A stretch of 15,477 nt of DNA from Pseudomonadota bacterium (GCA_005776735.1 SXOM01000364.1:1-15477), one strand, 5' to 3'. Positions 6,779 through 14,711 are shown, counted from the first letter of the stretch. Program-made: numbers and translations. Notes: generated from the letters alone by a model not told the origin.

Positions 6779-6825
6779 GTGTGATGGCCTCGGTAGGGCC
6801 TCGGTCATGCAAGCGACGTGCCCGA

Positions 6826-9330
6826 CTACTGCAGTCCGCACCCGCTGTCGCTCGGTCCGGTCGCGAAGTCGACCGCGAAGGCGCGGAACGCCAGGTCGGT
6901 GTCGTAGTCGGGGCTGTAGAGGTCGCTGGTGTCGCGGACCTTGCCCGTCACGTCGACCGCGAGGCGGTGGGTGCCCGGCGCCGAGAGGTCGAGCACGATC
7001 TCCGTCGTGGTCGTGCTCAGGTTGTCGACGGTGATGATGTCGGCACCGTCGAGCACCAGGGTGGCCTCGGCCTGTTGGATGTAGGGTGTGATCACCCACA
7101 CCAGGTTGCGGAGCCGCAACGCGCGGGCCCCGGTGTCCGCGTCGACCACCCACCGGGCGTCGGCCACCAGGACCATCGGGTAGCTGTCGCCGTTTTGCAG
7201 GGTGAACGCGAAGTTCTGCGTGGGCAGCTCGGCAAGGTCGGCGTCCCAGTCCAAGCTCGCGGCGGCGGAGGCGACCGCGTGCTCCCCGGGGGCGACGAGC
7301 GTGCCCAGGGTGGCCTCCACGTCATCGTCGGCCCAGCCGCCGCTCCACCGGGCGTAGCTGTCCTCGGCGGTGCGCGCCGCGCCGAGCAGGCGGCCGATCT
7401 CGATGAGCTCGTTGCCCAGGGCGTCGGCTTCGGCGAAGTAGTAGTCGCCCAGGCTCCACTGGTAGATCGAGTAGTAGTACGAGCCCATCTCGGTGTACCA
7501 CATGACCAGGCCGGTGAGCCGGTCGAAGTACGCGGTGAGCTCGGCGTCGGCGGTCACGTCGGCGTCGGCGGCGTTGACCTCGACCACGGCCAGCTCGGTG
7601 GCGCAGCCGTGCCCGCACCAGGCCTCGCTGAGCGCGGTCGCCTCGGTGGCGCCCGGCGCGAGCCAGTCGCCCACGTAGAGCCGGGTGCCCCCCGGGGTGT
7701 AGGCGTCGCACACCGCGTCGAGTTGGCCCGGGTCGGCGGCCGACCGCCCATCGCGGCGCAGCCATTGCGCGAGCATCCCGCACGCCCCGCAGTTGGCCTC
7801 GCGCACCGCCGACTCGCCGGTCGTGTCCTGGCAGTGGCCCCGCGTGACCTCGACCGCGGTCGCCAGCGGCTGGTCGCACCAGTGGTCGACGTGCGCCGCG
7901 GCGAACCCGTGGCGGAGCTGCGCGGCGGTGGTCTCCTGCGCGTCGGTCGGCGCCGCGGTGGTGCCGCGGACGGCGGCGACGGTGGGGTCGAACGTGGAGA
8001 GGCCGTCGGCGGTGGTGAGCCGGTCGAGGTAGGCCGAGTTGGGGCGCATCCCCGACACCTGCAGCTCCCACGAGCGGCCGCGGCTGTCGTACCAGGTGCC
8101 CTCCGCGAGGTTGGTGGCCTCGGGGGGATTGTAGGCGGTGGACGAGGCCGCCACCAGCCCGACCATGTTGCGCACCACGTCGCGGCGGACGCGCGCGGAC
8201 ACCGAGGCCCACTCCGCCTCGGAGCCGGTGAACTCGGCGGTGAGGTTGGAGGCGAGGAGCCGCGCGACGAAGCGCACCTTGGTGCTGGGCGCTGCGCCTC
8301 CGAACCCGGGGGCCAGCCGCATCGCCCCGTTGGTGACCCGCTGCGCGAAACACGCTTCGCGGCCGGGGAAACCGACGCCGCCCGCGACCCCGCCGAGCTC
8401 GCCGGGCAGGGCGGAGAGCACCTCGTCGAGGCTCCCTTCGACGCAGGTTGCCAGCGTCGCCGCCTGGGTCGCGCTCAGGCTCTCCAGGCGGTCGTAGTGT
8501 TTGTCGCCGGCGCCGAGCACCACGTCGCCATCGGCCTCGACGTACTCCACGCCGGTGCCGGGCTGGCACAGCGGCATCTCTTCGGAGCCGTGGATGAGCC
8601 CCGCGTAGGTGCCGACGAGCACCGCGCGCGCCATGTCGGCGCCGGAGGTGCCCCAGTCGGCGATGTCGGCGGAGCCCCAGCGCTGCCACATGTGGCCGGT
8701 GCTCCACGCATCCTGGAGGTAGTGTTGGGCCACCCCTTCGAGCGCGAGCGCTTCGACCTCGCACTGGCGGACGGCGGCCCGGCGCGCGGAGTCGGTGCCC
8801 GCCAGGGCCGCCAACGCATCGTCCATCGCGGTGCATCGGGCCGCATCGTCGACCGCGAGCTGGTGGTACCAGGCCCACGCCGCCTCCGCCTGGGGCAGGA
8901 AGTGGCTGGAGTTGAGGCCCGCCACCAACCACGACGGCGGCGCCCCCACGCCGAAGCCGTACTTTCCGTAGCACTGCCAGGAGCTCCACCCGCCGTCGAG
9001 CGGGCACACCTCGTTGCCGCCGGCCCAACCGCCGAGGGAGAAGGAGAAGTCGGGGAGGTCGGCGAACATCGACGGCGCGTAGGGCCGCTCGACCTGGGCG
9101 GAGACCGACTCCCAGTCGGTGACGGTGCCGCGCACGCCGTCCCCCCCGGCGGTGTACATCGTGAGCGTGGACTCGGCGTCGTCGACGCCGCGGGTGGCGA
9201 GGGCGGCGGCGTAGATGTCGCGATGTTCGTTGGTCCACACCACGGTGACCGCGTCGGGCCCGTACTGGTCGGCGGCGTCGCTGTTCCACGCCGCGGCCGG
9301 GGAGAAGAGCACCAGGAGGGAGAGGGTCAC
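6826..9330 (-). CDS. Large secreted zinc phospholipase C/S1-P1 nuclease-like protein, 834 aa
   Basis: The GTG start overlaps the upstream stop as GTGA, with GGAGG just before it. A short signal peptide ends in PAAA, then Trp15. In zinc-dependent phospholipase C the mature N-terminal Trp itself binds zinc, so this position fits. Other candidate ligands are His36, His143, His203-x3-Asp207-x5-His213 (HYLQDAWSTGH) and His247-x3-Glu251; the H-x3-D-x5-H and H-x3-E spacings equal those of Bacillus cereus PLC. The N-terminal ~300 residues therefore look like this fold. The remaining ~530 residues are unrecognised, with Cys pairs (NCGACG near the middle) and a C-terminal GCGLQ. Likely exported and metal-dependent; substrate (phospholipid or nucleic acid) unknown. 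It lies between a lipoprotein gene and the EF-G-like gene. Confidence 0.7.
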   Translation of the reverse strand: MTLSLLVLFSPAAAWNSDAADQYGPDAVTVVWTNEHRDIYAAALATRGVDDAESTLTMYTAGGDGVRGTVTDWESVSAQVERPYAPSMFADLPDFSFSLGGWAGGNEVCPLDGGWSSWQCYGKYGFGVGAPPSWLVAGLNSSHFLPQAEAAWAWYHQLAVDDAARCTAMDDALAALAGTDSARRAAVRQCEVEALALEGVAQHYLQDAWSTGHMWQRWGSADIADWGTSGADMARAVLVGTYAGLIHGSEEMPLCQPGTGVEYVEADGDVVLGAGDKHYDRLESLSATQAATLATCVEGSLDEVLSALPGELGGVAGGVGFPGREACFAQRVTNGAMRLAPGFGGAAPSTKVRFVARLLASNLTAEFTGSEAEWASVSARVRRDVVRNMVGLVAASSTAYNPPEATNLAEGTWYDSRGRSWELQVSGMRPNSAYLDRLTTADGLSTFDPTVAAVRGTTAAPTDAQETTAAQLRHGFAAAHVDHWCDQPLATAVEVTRGHCQDTTGESAVREANCGACGMLAQWLRRDGRSAADPGQLDAVCDAYTPGGTRLYVGDWLAPGATEATALSEAWCGHGCATELAVVEVNAADADVTADAELTAYFDRLTGLVMWYTEMGSYYYSIYQWSLGDYYFAEADALGNELIEIGRLLGAARTAEDSYARWSGGWADDDVEATLGTLVAPGEHAVASAAASLDWDADLAELPTQNFAFTLQNGDSYPMVLVADARWVVDADTGARALRLRNLVWVITPYIQQAEATLVLDGADIITVDNLSTTTTEIVLDLSAPGTHRLAVDVTGKVRDTSDLYSPDYDTDLAFRAFAVDFATGPSDSGCGLQ

Positions 9331-9767
9331 AGCGCCTCCAGGCCGGGGAAGCACGCGGTGTCGGTGACGAAGACGGCCATGAACGCGTCGAACCCGACCT
9401 CGCCCTTGGTGCGCGCGTCGTCGTAGGCGGTGACGCACGCGGCGGGGCAACACTCTGCCTCGGTCCACGGCTCGGCGGTGGTGCAGCGCGGCGTGGAGCG
9501 CACACACGTGTCCCACTCGTCGGGGGTGGCCTCGAGGCACGCGAGCACCCGCCCCGAGCAATCGGCGTAGGCGGTGACCGGGTCGGCGACCGTGGGGTCG
9601 AACCGCAGATCGACCCCGCCGTGCGGCGCCGGGATCGCCGCGTCCTTGAAGGCGTCGGGGATGGTCGAGAAGTCGACCGCGGTGGGCGCCGCCGGCGCTT
9701 CGCCTGCGGGCGGGGTGTCACATCCGGCGAGCACGATGACGCCGAACAGGGCGGAGCAGAAGCGCAT
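9327..9767 (-). CDS. Cys-rich lipoprotein, 146 aa
   Basis: The first 16 residues, MRFCSALFGVIVLAGC, form a lipoprotein signal peptide with lipobox LAGC, so Cys16 should be lipidated and the protein membrane-anchored. A Pro/Ala-rich linker follows, then a domain with several cysteines (DCSGRVLACLE, CVRSTPRC, ECCPAAC, ACFPG) that probably form disulfides. The family is not recognised. The start lies 8 bases after the dinB stop, and the stop overlaps the start of the next gene, so the two secreted products are translationally coupled and may work together at the cell surface. The longer open frame upstream in this phase is a G+C-rich artefact antisense to other genes. Confidence 0.75.
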   Translation of the reverse strand: MRFCSALFGVIVLAGCDTPPAGEAPAAPTAVDFSTIPDAFKDAAIPAPHGGVDLRFDPTVADPVTAYADCSGRVLACLEATPDEWDTCVRSTPRCTTAEPWTEAECCPAACVTAYDDARTKGEVGFDAFMAVFVTDTACFPGLEAL

Positions 9768-9775
9768 GCCGAAAC

Positions 9776-11023
9776 CTATCCCCGCGTGGCGACGGGCGCG
9801 CTCGCCAGTCGGGGGGAGGGCGCCCGGTCGGTCGTAGCGGTGCCGAGCCGGATGGCTTCGTACCCGAACCGGTCGCGCACCGCGTCGATCGCGACGCCGG
9901 CGCGGGGCCTCGCCGCGGGGAAAAGGGGGAGCTGGGCCACGGCTGCCGGCGCGCTGAGGTTGGACAGTTGGACCCCGAGCAGCCGGACCCGCCGGCGCCG
10001 GGCCCACGCGACGCCCAGGAGCTCCTGCGCGAGCTCCCACACGTCGCCTTCGGCGTTGGTGGGCGGCCCCGACCGGCCGCGGGTGAGGGTGGTGAAGTCG
10101 TCGTACCGCAGCTTGAGCGTGACCGTGCGCGCGAGCCCGCCCCGCCGCCGGAGCCGCCAGGTGACCCGCTCGACCAGGCCGCGCAGCGCGTCGCGCACGA
10201 GGTCGGGGCGGGAGAGCGCCGCGAAGAACGTACGCTCGTTGGACAGGCTGCCCTCGGCCACCTCGTCGTGCTCGCGGAAGGCGGGCCGATCGCGCTCGGG
10301 GAGCGGGCCCGACGGGCGCAGCGCCTCGCGGTAGTGCATCGCCATGCCCGCGATGCGCGAAGCGCCGTCGGGCACCTCGTGGAGCTGACCGAGGGTGGGG
10401 AGGCCGGCGGCGAGCAGCACCTGCTCGGCCACCGGGCCGATGCCCGGCAGCTTGCGGACCGGGAGCGGGTCGGCGAACTGGCGTTCGGCACCGGCGGCCA
10501 CCATGAGCACCCCCGCCGGCTTGGCCCGCCCGCTCGCCATCTTGGCGATGGCGCGCGACGCCCCGATGCCGACGCTGGACGGCAGGCCCGTTTCGGCCTG
10601 CACCGCCTCGCGCATGCGGCGCACCGCCCCTTCGATCGCGGCGTCGCCACCGGCCGCGTCGGCAGCGCCGTACAGCCGCTCGCACCCCGAGAAGTCGAGG
10701 TAGAACTCGTCGATGCTGGCCGTACGCACCACCGGACACCACGCCTCGAGGATGGACTTGACCCGGGCGGAGTACGGGCCGTACGTGTCGTGCCGGGTGG
10801 GGACGAAGACCGCGTGCGGCGCGAGCCGCGCCGCCTCGACGAGGCTCATCCCCGAGCGCACGCCCAGCGGCCGCACCTCGTAGCTGCACGAGGTGACCAC
10901 CCCCCGGTCGCCCTTGCGGCCCCCCACGACCACGGGCACGCCGACCAACGTCGGGTCGAGCAGACGCTCGACCGACACGAAGAACGTGTCGAGGTCGAGG
11001 CAGGCGAGGCGGGCGGCGGACAT
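9776..11023 (-). CDS. dinB: DNA polymerase IV (Y-family translesion polymerase), 415 aa
   Basis: Copies damaged template DNA with low fidelity. Visible features: palm motif LDLDTFFVSVE with metal-binding Asp10 and steric gate Phe15; SIDEFYLDFSG with Asp105 and Glu106; a helix-hairpin-helix region (LPGIGPVAEQVL); the little-finger domain; and a beta-clamp-binding peptide QLPLF at 364-368. Length is a little above the E. coli protein (351 aa). The ATG at 11023 has no ribosome-binding site; the -10-like TATACA is only 9 bases upstream, so the mRNA may be essentially leaderless. A LexA-box match overlaps this promoter, indicating SOS control. It is first in an apparent operon with the lipoprotein, PLC-like and EF-G-like genes, and divergent from fmt. 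Confidence 0.95.
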   Translation of the reverse strand: MSAARLACLDLDTFFVSVERLLDPTLVGVPVVVGGRKGDRGVVTSCSYEVRPLGVRSGMSLVEAARLAPHAVFVPTRHDTYGPYSARVKSILEAWCPVVRTASIDEFYLDFSGCERLYGAADAAGGDAAIEGAVRRMREAVQAETGLPSSVGIGASRAIAKMASGRAKPAGVLMVAAGAERQFADPLPVRKLPGIGPVAEQVLLAAGLPTLGQLHEVPDGASRIAGMAMHYREALRPSGPLPERDRPAFREHDEVAEGSLSNERTFFAALSRPDLVRDALRGLVERVTWRLRRRGGLARTVTLKLRYDDFTTLTRGRSGPPTNAEGDVWELAQELLGVAWARRRRVRLLGVQLSNLSAPAAVAQLPLFPAARPRAGVAIDAVRDRFGYEAIRLGTATTDRAPSPRLASAPVATRG

Positions 11024-11039
11024 CTGAACGGATGTATAG
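11023..11039 (-). promoter_or_regulatory. LexA box and dinB promoter
   Basis: The minus strand reads CTATACATCCGTTCAGA. This fits CTRHAMRYBYGTTCAGS, the Myxococcus LexA box as I recall it, at 16 of 17 positions; only the last base differs. It contains TATACA (11033-11038), a plausible -10, with TTGCGC 16 bases upstream as a weak -35. A second GTTCAG lies 20 bases upstream at 11044-11049, in the spacer. LexA bound here would block the promoter. The remaining dinB-fmt intergenic sequence (11052-11165) holds a CGGGGTC/GACCCCG hairpin (11098-11123) and no clear fmt promoter. Confidence 0.6.
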
Positions 11040-11165
11040 CCTACTGAACGGGGAGCGCAAGCGGCGCCGCGGGCCGACCGGCGGACCCGGAGTCCTTCGG
11101 GGTCGGTCGCGGGTCGGACCCCGAACCGGGCCGTCGGGGAGGGCCGCCCCGGTTAGCCGGCCGCG

Positions 11166-12071
11166 ATGCGCATCGTCTTCTTCGGTACCCCCGCCTTCGC
11201 CGTCCCCACGCTCCGCGCGCTGGTGCAGGCGGGTCACGAGGTGGTGGGCGTGGTAGCGCAGCCCGACCGGCCGTCCGGGCGGGGCCAGCAACTCACGGCA
11301 CCGCCTACGGTCGAGCTGGCGCGAAGCTTGGGAATCCCGGTCTTCCAGCCTACCCGACTCAAGTCCGGCGAGTTCCCCGAGCAGCTCGCCCGCCTGGCGC
11401 CCGAGGTCGCGGTGGTCGTGGCCTACGGCCGCATCCTGCCGCCCGGAGTCCTCACCACCCCCCGGCGGGGGTGCATCAACGTGCACGCGTCGTTGTTGCC
11501 ACGGTGGCGCGGGGCGGCGCCGATCCAGTGGGCAGTGCTGGCTGGCGACGCGGAGACGGGTGTCGCCACGATGCAGATGGCCGAAGGGCTCGACACCGGC
11601 GATGTCTTGTTGGTGGAGCGCACGCCCATCGGCCCCGAGGAGACGGCGGGCGAGCTCTTCGAGCGCCTCGCCCCGCTCGGGGCGTCCCTCCTCGTCCGCA
11701 CCCTCGACGAGCTCGATGGCATCGTGCCCACCGTGCAGTCTGAAGCGGGTGTCACCTACGCCCGGATGCTCGAGAAGGAGATGGGGCGGCTCGATTGGGC
11801 GGAGCCGGCGGTGGTGCTGCATCGGAGGGTGCGGGGGTTGTCGCCGTGGCCGGGGACGTGGTTTGTGCACGGCGGCCAGCCGATCAAGGTGTTGCGCGCG
11901 CGCCTCGCCCCCGGCCGCGCCGCGCCCGGCGTGCTGCTCGCGGGGGCGGTGGTGGGGTGCGGCGAGGGGGCGCTGGAGCTCGTGCAGGTGCAGGCGCCCG
12001 GGAAGAAGCCGGTGTCGGGGCAGGACTTCCTCAACGGCGCCCGGCTCGGCGTCGGCGACCGGCTCGGGTAG
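11166..12071 (+). CDS. fmt: Methionyl-tRNA formyltransferase, 301 aa
   Basis: Transfers a formyl group from 10-formyltetrahydrofolate to initiator Met-tRNA, in the cytoplasm. The N-terminal Rossmann domain begins MRIVFFGTPAFAVPTL. Catalytic residues are Asn105 and His107 in INVHASLLPRWRGAAPI and Asp143 in GLDTGD, matching the E. coli triad N106/H108/D144 almost exactly. The C-terminal OB-like domain (RGLSPWPGTW onward) binds tRNA and is complete. An in-frame TAG at 11154-11156 rules out a longer start. No good ribosome-binding site is seen, only GGGGAGGG about 22 bases upstream. The usual partner def (peptide deformylase) is not adjacent. The next gene follows after 9 bases in the same frame. 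Confidence 0.95.
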   Translation: MRIVFFGTPAFAVPTLRALVQAGHEVVGVVAQPDRPSGRGQQLTAPPTVELARSLGIPVFQPTRLKSGEFPEQLARLAPEVAVVVAYGRILPPGVLTTPRRGCINVHASLLPRWRGAAPIQWAVLAGDAETGVATMQMAEGLDTGDVLLVERTPIGPEETAGELFERLAPLGASLLVRTLDELDGIVPTVQSEAGVTYARMLEKEMGRLDWAEPAVVLHRRVRGLSPWPGTWFVHGGQPIKVLRARLAPGRAAPGVLLAGAVVGCGEGALELVQVQAPGKKPVSGQDFLNGARLGVGDRLG

Positions 12072-12080
12072 ACTGGTCGC

Positions 12081-13064
12081 ATGCTCCCTCTGCTCCTCGC
12101 GTGTGTGCAAGAACAGGCCCTGTACGTCGTGCAGGACCCCACCGCGCCGGGGCCCTACGCCGTGGGCCGGGACACCCAGGTGATCGAGGACGACCGGGGC
12201 GGCACGCTCACGGTCGATGTGTGGTACCCCGCAACCGAGGCCGACGAGCCCACCCCGTACAGTCCGACGATCTTCACCGGGCTCGCCGAGCTGGGCGCGC
12301 CGCGGGCCGAGGGCACGTTCCCGTTGATCGCGTTCAGCCACGGCAACGGCGGCATCCGGTTCCAGAGTTACTTCCTCACCGAATGGTGGGCGTCCCACGG
12401 CCACGTGGTGGTGGCGCCCGATCATCCGAACAACACCTTCCTCGACCTCGACATGGATCGGCTGACCGAGGTGATGCAGCGTCGCCCGGGCGACATCTCC
12501 CGAGCCGCCACCTGGGCGATGGCCGAATATGACACCGAGGAGGAGTACCAGGTGACGGGCCACAGCTTCGGTGGGTGGACCACCCTGGCCGTGGCCGGGG
12601 GGGCGCTCGACCTCGAGGCGTTCCAGGCCTATTGCGACGCGGGCGGGGAGGGCGAACTCTGCGGCCTGGTCACGCCCACCGGCACGATCGCCGATGCGCC
12701 CGACCCCCGCGCGCGCGGGGGGGTTTCGATGACGCCGTGCGGGTGGTACACCTTCGGCGACACCGGTCTCGCGGAGGTGTCCGGGGTGGCGGTGATGGGC
12801 GGCGAGCTCGACGAGATCTGCCCGATGGACGTGGAGGTCACGCCGACCTTCGAGCACCTGGGCGCCCCGACTGCGCTCTACACGGTCGCGGGCGGCGGCC
12901 ACTTCGTCTACTCGCTGATGTGCGAGCTCGGGAACCTCGTCGACGAGTGTGGGGATTCGGCCTATGCCAGCGCCGAGGAGGCCCAACCGGGCATCCGCAC
13001 CTGGGCGACCGCCTGGTTGTTGCGCCAACGCACCGGCGATGGCGCCTACGACACCTGGTTGTAG
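12081..13064 (+). CDS. Secreted alpha/beta hydrolase, probable lipoprotein, 327 aa
   Basis: The alpha/beta hydrolase fold shows DVWYPA near the start, an oxyanion motif HGNGG (87-91), nucleophile elbow GHSFGG with Ser162, a likely acid in GGELDE, and His in AGGGHF. This layout is close to the PAF-acetylhydrolase/dienelactone-hydrolase group, so an esterase or lipase-like activity is likely; substrate unknown. The N-terminus MLPLLLAC ends in a lipobox-like LLAC at Cys8, an unusually short signal with no basic residues; an in-frame stop 9 bases upstream excludes an extension. Several cysteines suggest export. It follows fmt by 9 bases and is probably cotranscribed, although the functions are unrelated. 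Confidence 0.75.
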   Translation: MLPLLLACVQEQALYVVQDPTAPGPYAVGRDTQVIEDDRGGTLTVDVWYPATEADEPTPYSPTIFTGLAELGAPRAEGTFPLIAFSHGNGGIRFQSYFLTEWWASHGHVVVAPDHPNNTFLDLDMDRLTEVMQRRPGDISRAATWAMAEYDTEEEYQVTGHSFGGWTTLAVAGGALDLEAFQAYCDAGGEGELCGLVTPTGTIADAPDPRARGGVSMTPCGWYTFGDTGLAEVSGVAVMGGELDEICPMDVEVTPTFEHLGAPTALYTVAGGGHFVYSLMCELGNLVDECGDSAYASAEEAQPGIRTWATAWLLRQRTGDGAYDTWL

Positions 13065-13065
13065 G

Positions 13066-13142
13066 GCGGCGCGCCGCGACCGTCCGCTGCGAGCGGCGCC
13101 CCCTCGCGCGCGCCGCGCCCCCCCCCTGTACCTTTGGGGGCG
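13066..13142 (+). terminator. Hairpin cluster after the hydrolase gene
   Basis: Three stems follow the stop codon closely: GCGGCGCGCCGC (13066-13077), CCGCT-GCG-AGCGG (13084-13096) and CGCCCCC (13116-13122) pairing with GGGGGCG (13136-13142). There is no long T-tract, so termination is plausible but unproven. The last stem lies just outside the IS left end and may have been altered by the insertion. Confidence 0.35.
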
Positions 13143-13151
13143 TGAGGGAGT

Positions 13152-13355
13152 CTCATCATCTACACGGTGCTATCGGCGTTGTCGGTAACGCGGATACGAC
13201 GGTCGGCACCGTGAGCCACGCCCTCGGGAGTACCCATTCGCCCCCTGCGCTTCGAGCGGCCTGGGGGGGACTCGTACCCCGAGGGCGTCGGCCACGACCG
13301 ACGTCCAGTGGGAAGTCGCGCTTCGAGCGCCAGTACAGGGGCGACGGCGGTTTGT
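13152..13355 (+). ncRNA. Candidate IS110 bridge RNA
   Basis: The left end folds into three units in the order known for bridge RNAs. (1) A 5' stem-loop CACGGTGC/GCACCGTG (13163-13170 with 13206-13213). (2) A target-binding loop with stem ACGCCCTC/GAGGGCGT (13218-13225 with 13281-13288). (3) A donor-binding loop at about 13289-13350. Both loops carry the same apical sequence GCGCTTCGAGCG (13247-13258, 13318-13329). Guides: GGGAGT (13226-13231) equals the left target plus core; GGGGGGGACT (13263-13272) is complementary to AGTCCCCCCC at the right target; GTGGGAAGTC (13308-13317) equals the element's right end at 14855-14864. The right donor guide is weaker (GGGGCGAC, 13338-13345, against GTCTCATC). 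The RNA ends are approximate. Confidence 0.75.
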
Positions 13356-13388
13356 GGCTGGTTCATGGTGAACAACCAGGAGCGGACA

Positions 13389-14651
13389 ATGGAAACTGAG
13401 GAATTTAGGTACTACGTGGGGATCGACTGGGCGACGGAGGAACATCAGGTCTGCCTGATCGACCCCCGCCGGAACGTGCTCGAGGAGCGCAAGGTGAAGC
13501 ACAGCGGCACCGCGATCACCGAGCTCGCCGACATCCTGGCGAAGCTCGGCGACCCGGCCAGCACCGCCGTGTCCATCGAGACGCCGCGAGGCGCCGTGGT
13601 GGAGATGCTGATGGAGCGCGGCTTCGCGGTGTTTCACATCAACCCGAAGCAGCTCGATCGCTTCCGCGATCGGCACACCATCGCGGGGGCGAAGGACGAC
13701 CGGCGGGATGCCTTCGTACTCGCAGATTCGCTGCGGACCGACACGCATCTGTTCCGCCGGGTGCGCGCTGATGAGCACGACATTGTGGTGCTCCGCGAAC
13801 TCGTGCGGGCGGACGACGACCTCGCCAAGGAACACAACGGCCTCACCAACCGGCTTCGCGAGCAACTGCTCCGGTTCTTCCCGCAGGTGATGGAGGTGTG
13901 TCCATCGGTGGACGAACCATGGGTGTGGGAGCTGCTCACCCTGGTGCCCACCCCGGCGGCCGCGGCGAAGGTCACGTCGAAGCGCATCGCTGCCGTGCTC
14001 ACCGCGCATCGGATTCGGCGAGTGGACGCCACGACGCTCCTGACGGTCCTCCGCCAGCCGCCGCTCCTCGTCACCGAGGGCGCCACGCGCGCCGCCGTCG
14101 CGCACATCGAGCTGCTGCTGCCGAGGCTTCGCCTGGTGGCCACGCAGCGCAAGGGAGTGGAGCGATCCGTGAAGGCGCTGCTCGCCGCGCTCGCGGAGAA
14201 GGAGCCGCCCGCGGGGCAGGAGTCCGAGCATCGTGACGTCACCGTCCTCCTGTCCTTGCCGGGAGTCGGCTGGAAGGTGGCCGCCACGATGCTCGTCGAG
14301 GCCAGCCAGGCACTCGTGACGAGAGACTACCCCGCCCTGCGCTCGTTGACCGGCGTGGCGCCCGTCAACAAGCAGACGGGGAAGAACAAGCGCGGCCGCG
14401 CCGAAATGCGCCGAGCCGCCAACAACCGGCTTCGAAATGCCGTGTACCACTGGTCCCGCGTCGCCTCGCAAACGGACGAGGGAACGCGAGCGCAGTACCG
14501 AGCACTCCGCGCAAAGGGCCACAGCCACGGCCGCGCACTCCGCAGCGTTGGCGACCGCAACCTCAGGCTCCTCGTCGCCATGTTGCGCACGGGCAGCCTC
14601 TACGACCCGAACCGCCCACGAAAGGCCGGCCACGATGCTGCAGCAGCGTGA
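13389..14651 (+). CDS. IS110-family recombinase (transposase), 420 aa
   Basis: An RNA-guided recombinase that moves the IS. The N-terminal RuvC-like DEDD domain has Asp13 (GIDWA), Glu64 (SIETP), and Asp104 and Asp107 in AKDDRRDA. A helical linker precedes the C-terminal Tnp domain, which has LLSLPGVGWKVAATML, LTGVAPVNKQTGK and NNRLRNAVYHW. These match the IS110 rather than the IS1111 group and agree with a bridge RNA upstream of the gene. The start at 13389 is chosen for AGGAG six bases upstream; an open extension to 13308 runs back into the bridge RNA. Thr330 in QTGK occupies the place where I expect the catalytic Ser (QSGK in relatives), so activity should be checked. The gene looks otherwise complete. 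Confidence 0.93.
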   Translation: METEEFRYYVGIDWATEEHQVCLIDPRRNVLEERKVKHSGTAITELADILAKLGDPASTAVSIETPRGAVVEMLMERGFAVFHINPKQLDRFRDRHTIAGAKDDRRDAFVLADSLRTDTHLFRRVRADEHDIVVLRELVRADDDLAKEHNGLTNRLREQLLRFFPQVMEVCPSVDEPWVWELLTLVPTPAAAAKVTSKRIAAVLTAHRIRRVDATTLLTVLRQPPLLVTEGATRAAVAHIELLLPRLRLVATQRKGVERSVKALLAALAEKEPPAGQESEHRDVTVLLSLPGVGWKVAATMLVEASQALVTRDYPALRSLTGVAPVNKQTGKNKRGRAEMRRAANNRLRNAVYHWSRVASQTDEGTRAQYRALRAKGHSHGRALRSVGDRNLRLLVAMLRTGSLYDPNRPRKAGHDAAAA

Positions 14652-14660
14652 CCATCGGCG

Positions 14661-14675
14661 GGAAGCTCTGCTTCC
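14661..14675 (+). terminator. Short hairpin after the transposase gene
   Basis: GGAAGC-TCT-GCTTCC is a perfect 6-bp stem beginning 10 bases past the stop codon. No T-run follows, so a terminator role is only a possibility. Confidence 0.3.
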
Positions 14676-14711
14676 TCGCCACAAAAGCCAGAGGGCCGCA
14701 GCGGAGACGCA

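Noticed and set aside
4520..6784. 754-codon plus-strand open frame antisense to the EF-G-like gene
   Set aside because: Composition is that of a G+C-rich shadow frame with no motifs, while the minus strand gives a complete EF-G paralogue.
9768..13028. Minus-strand open frame running upstream of the lipoprotein gene
   Set aside because: It is antisense to fmt and the hydrolase and out of frame with dinB. Only the part from 9767 onward has a start, signal peptide and sensible protein.
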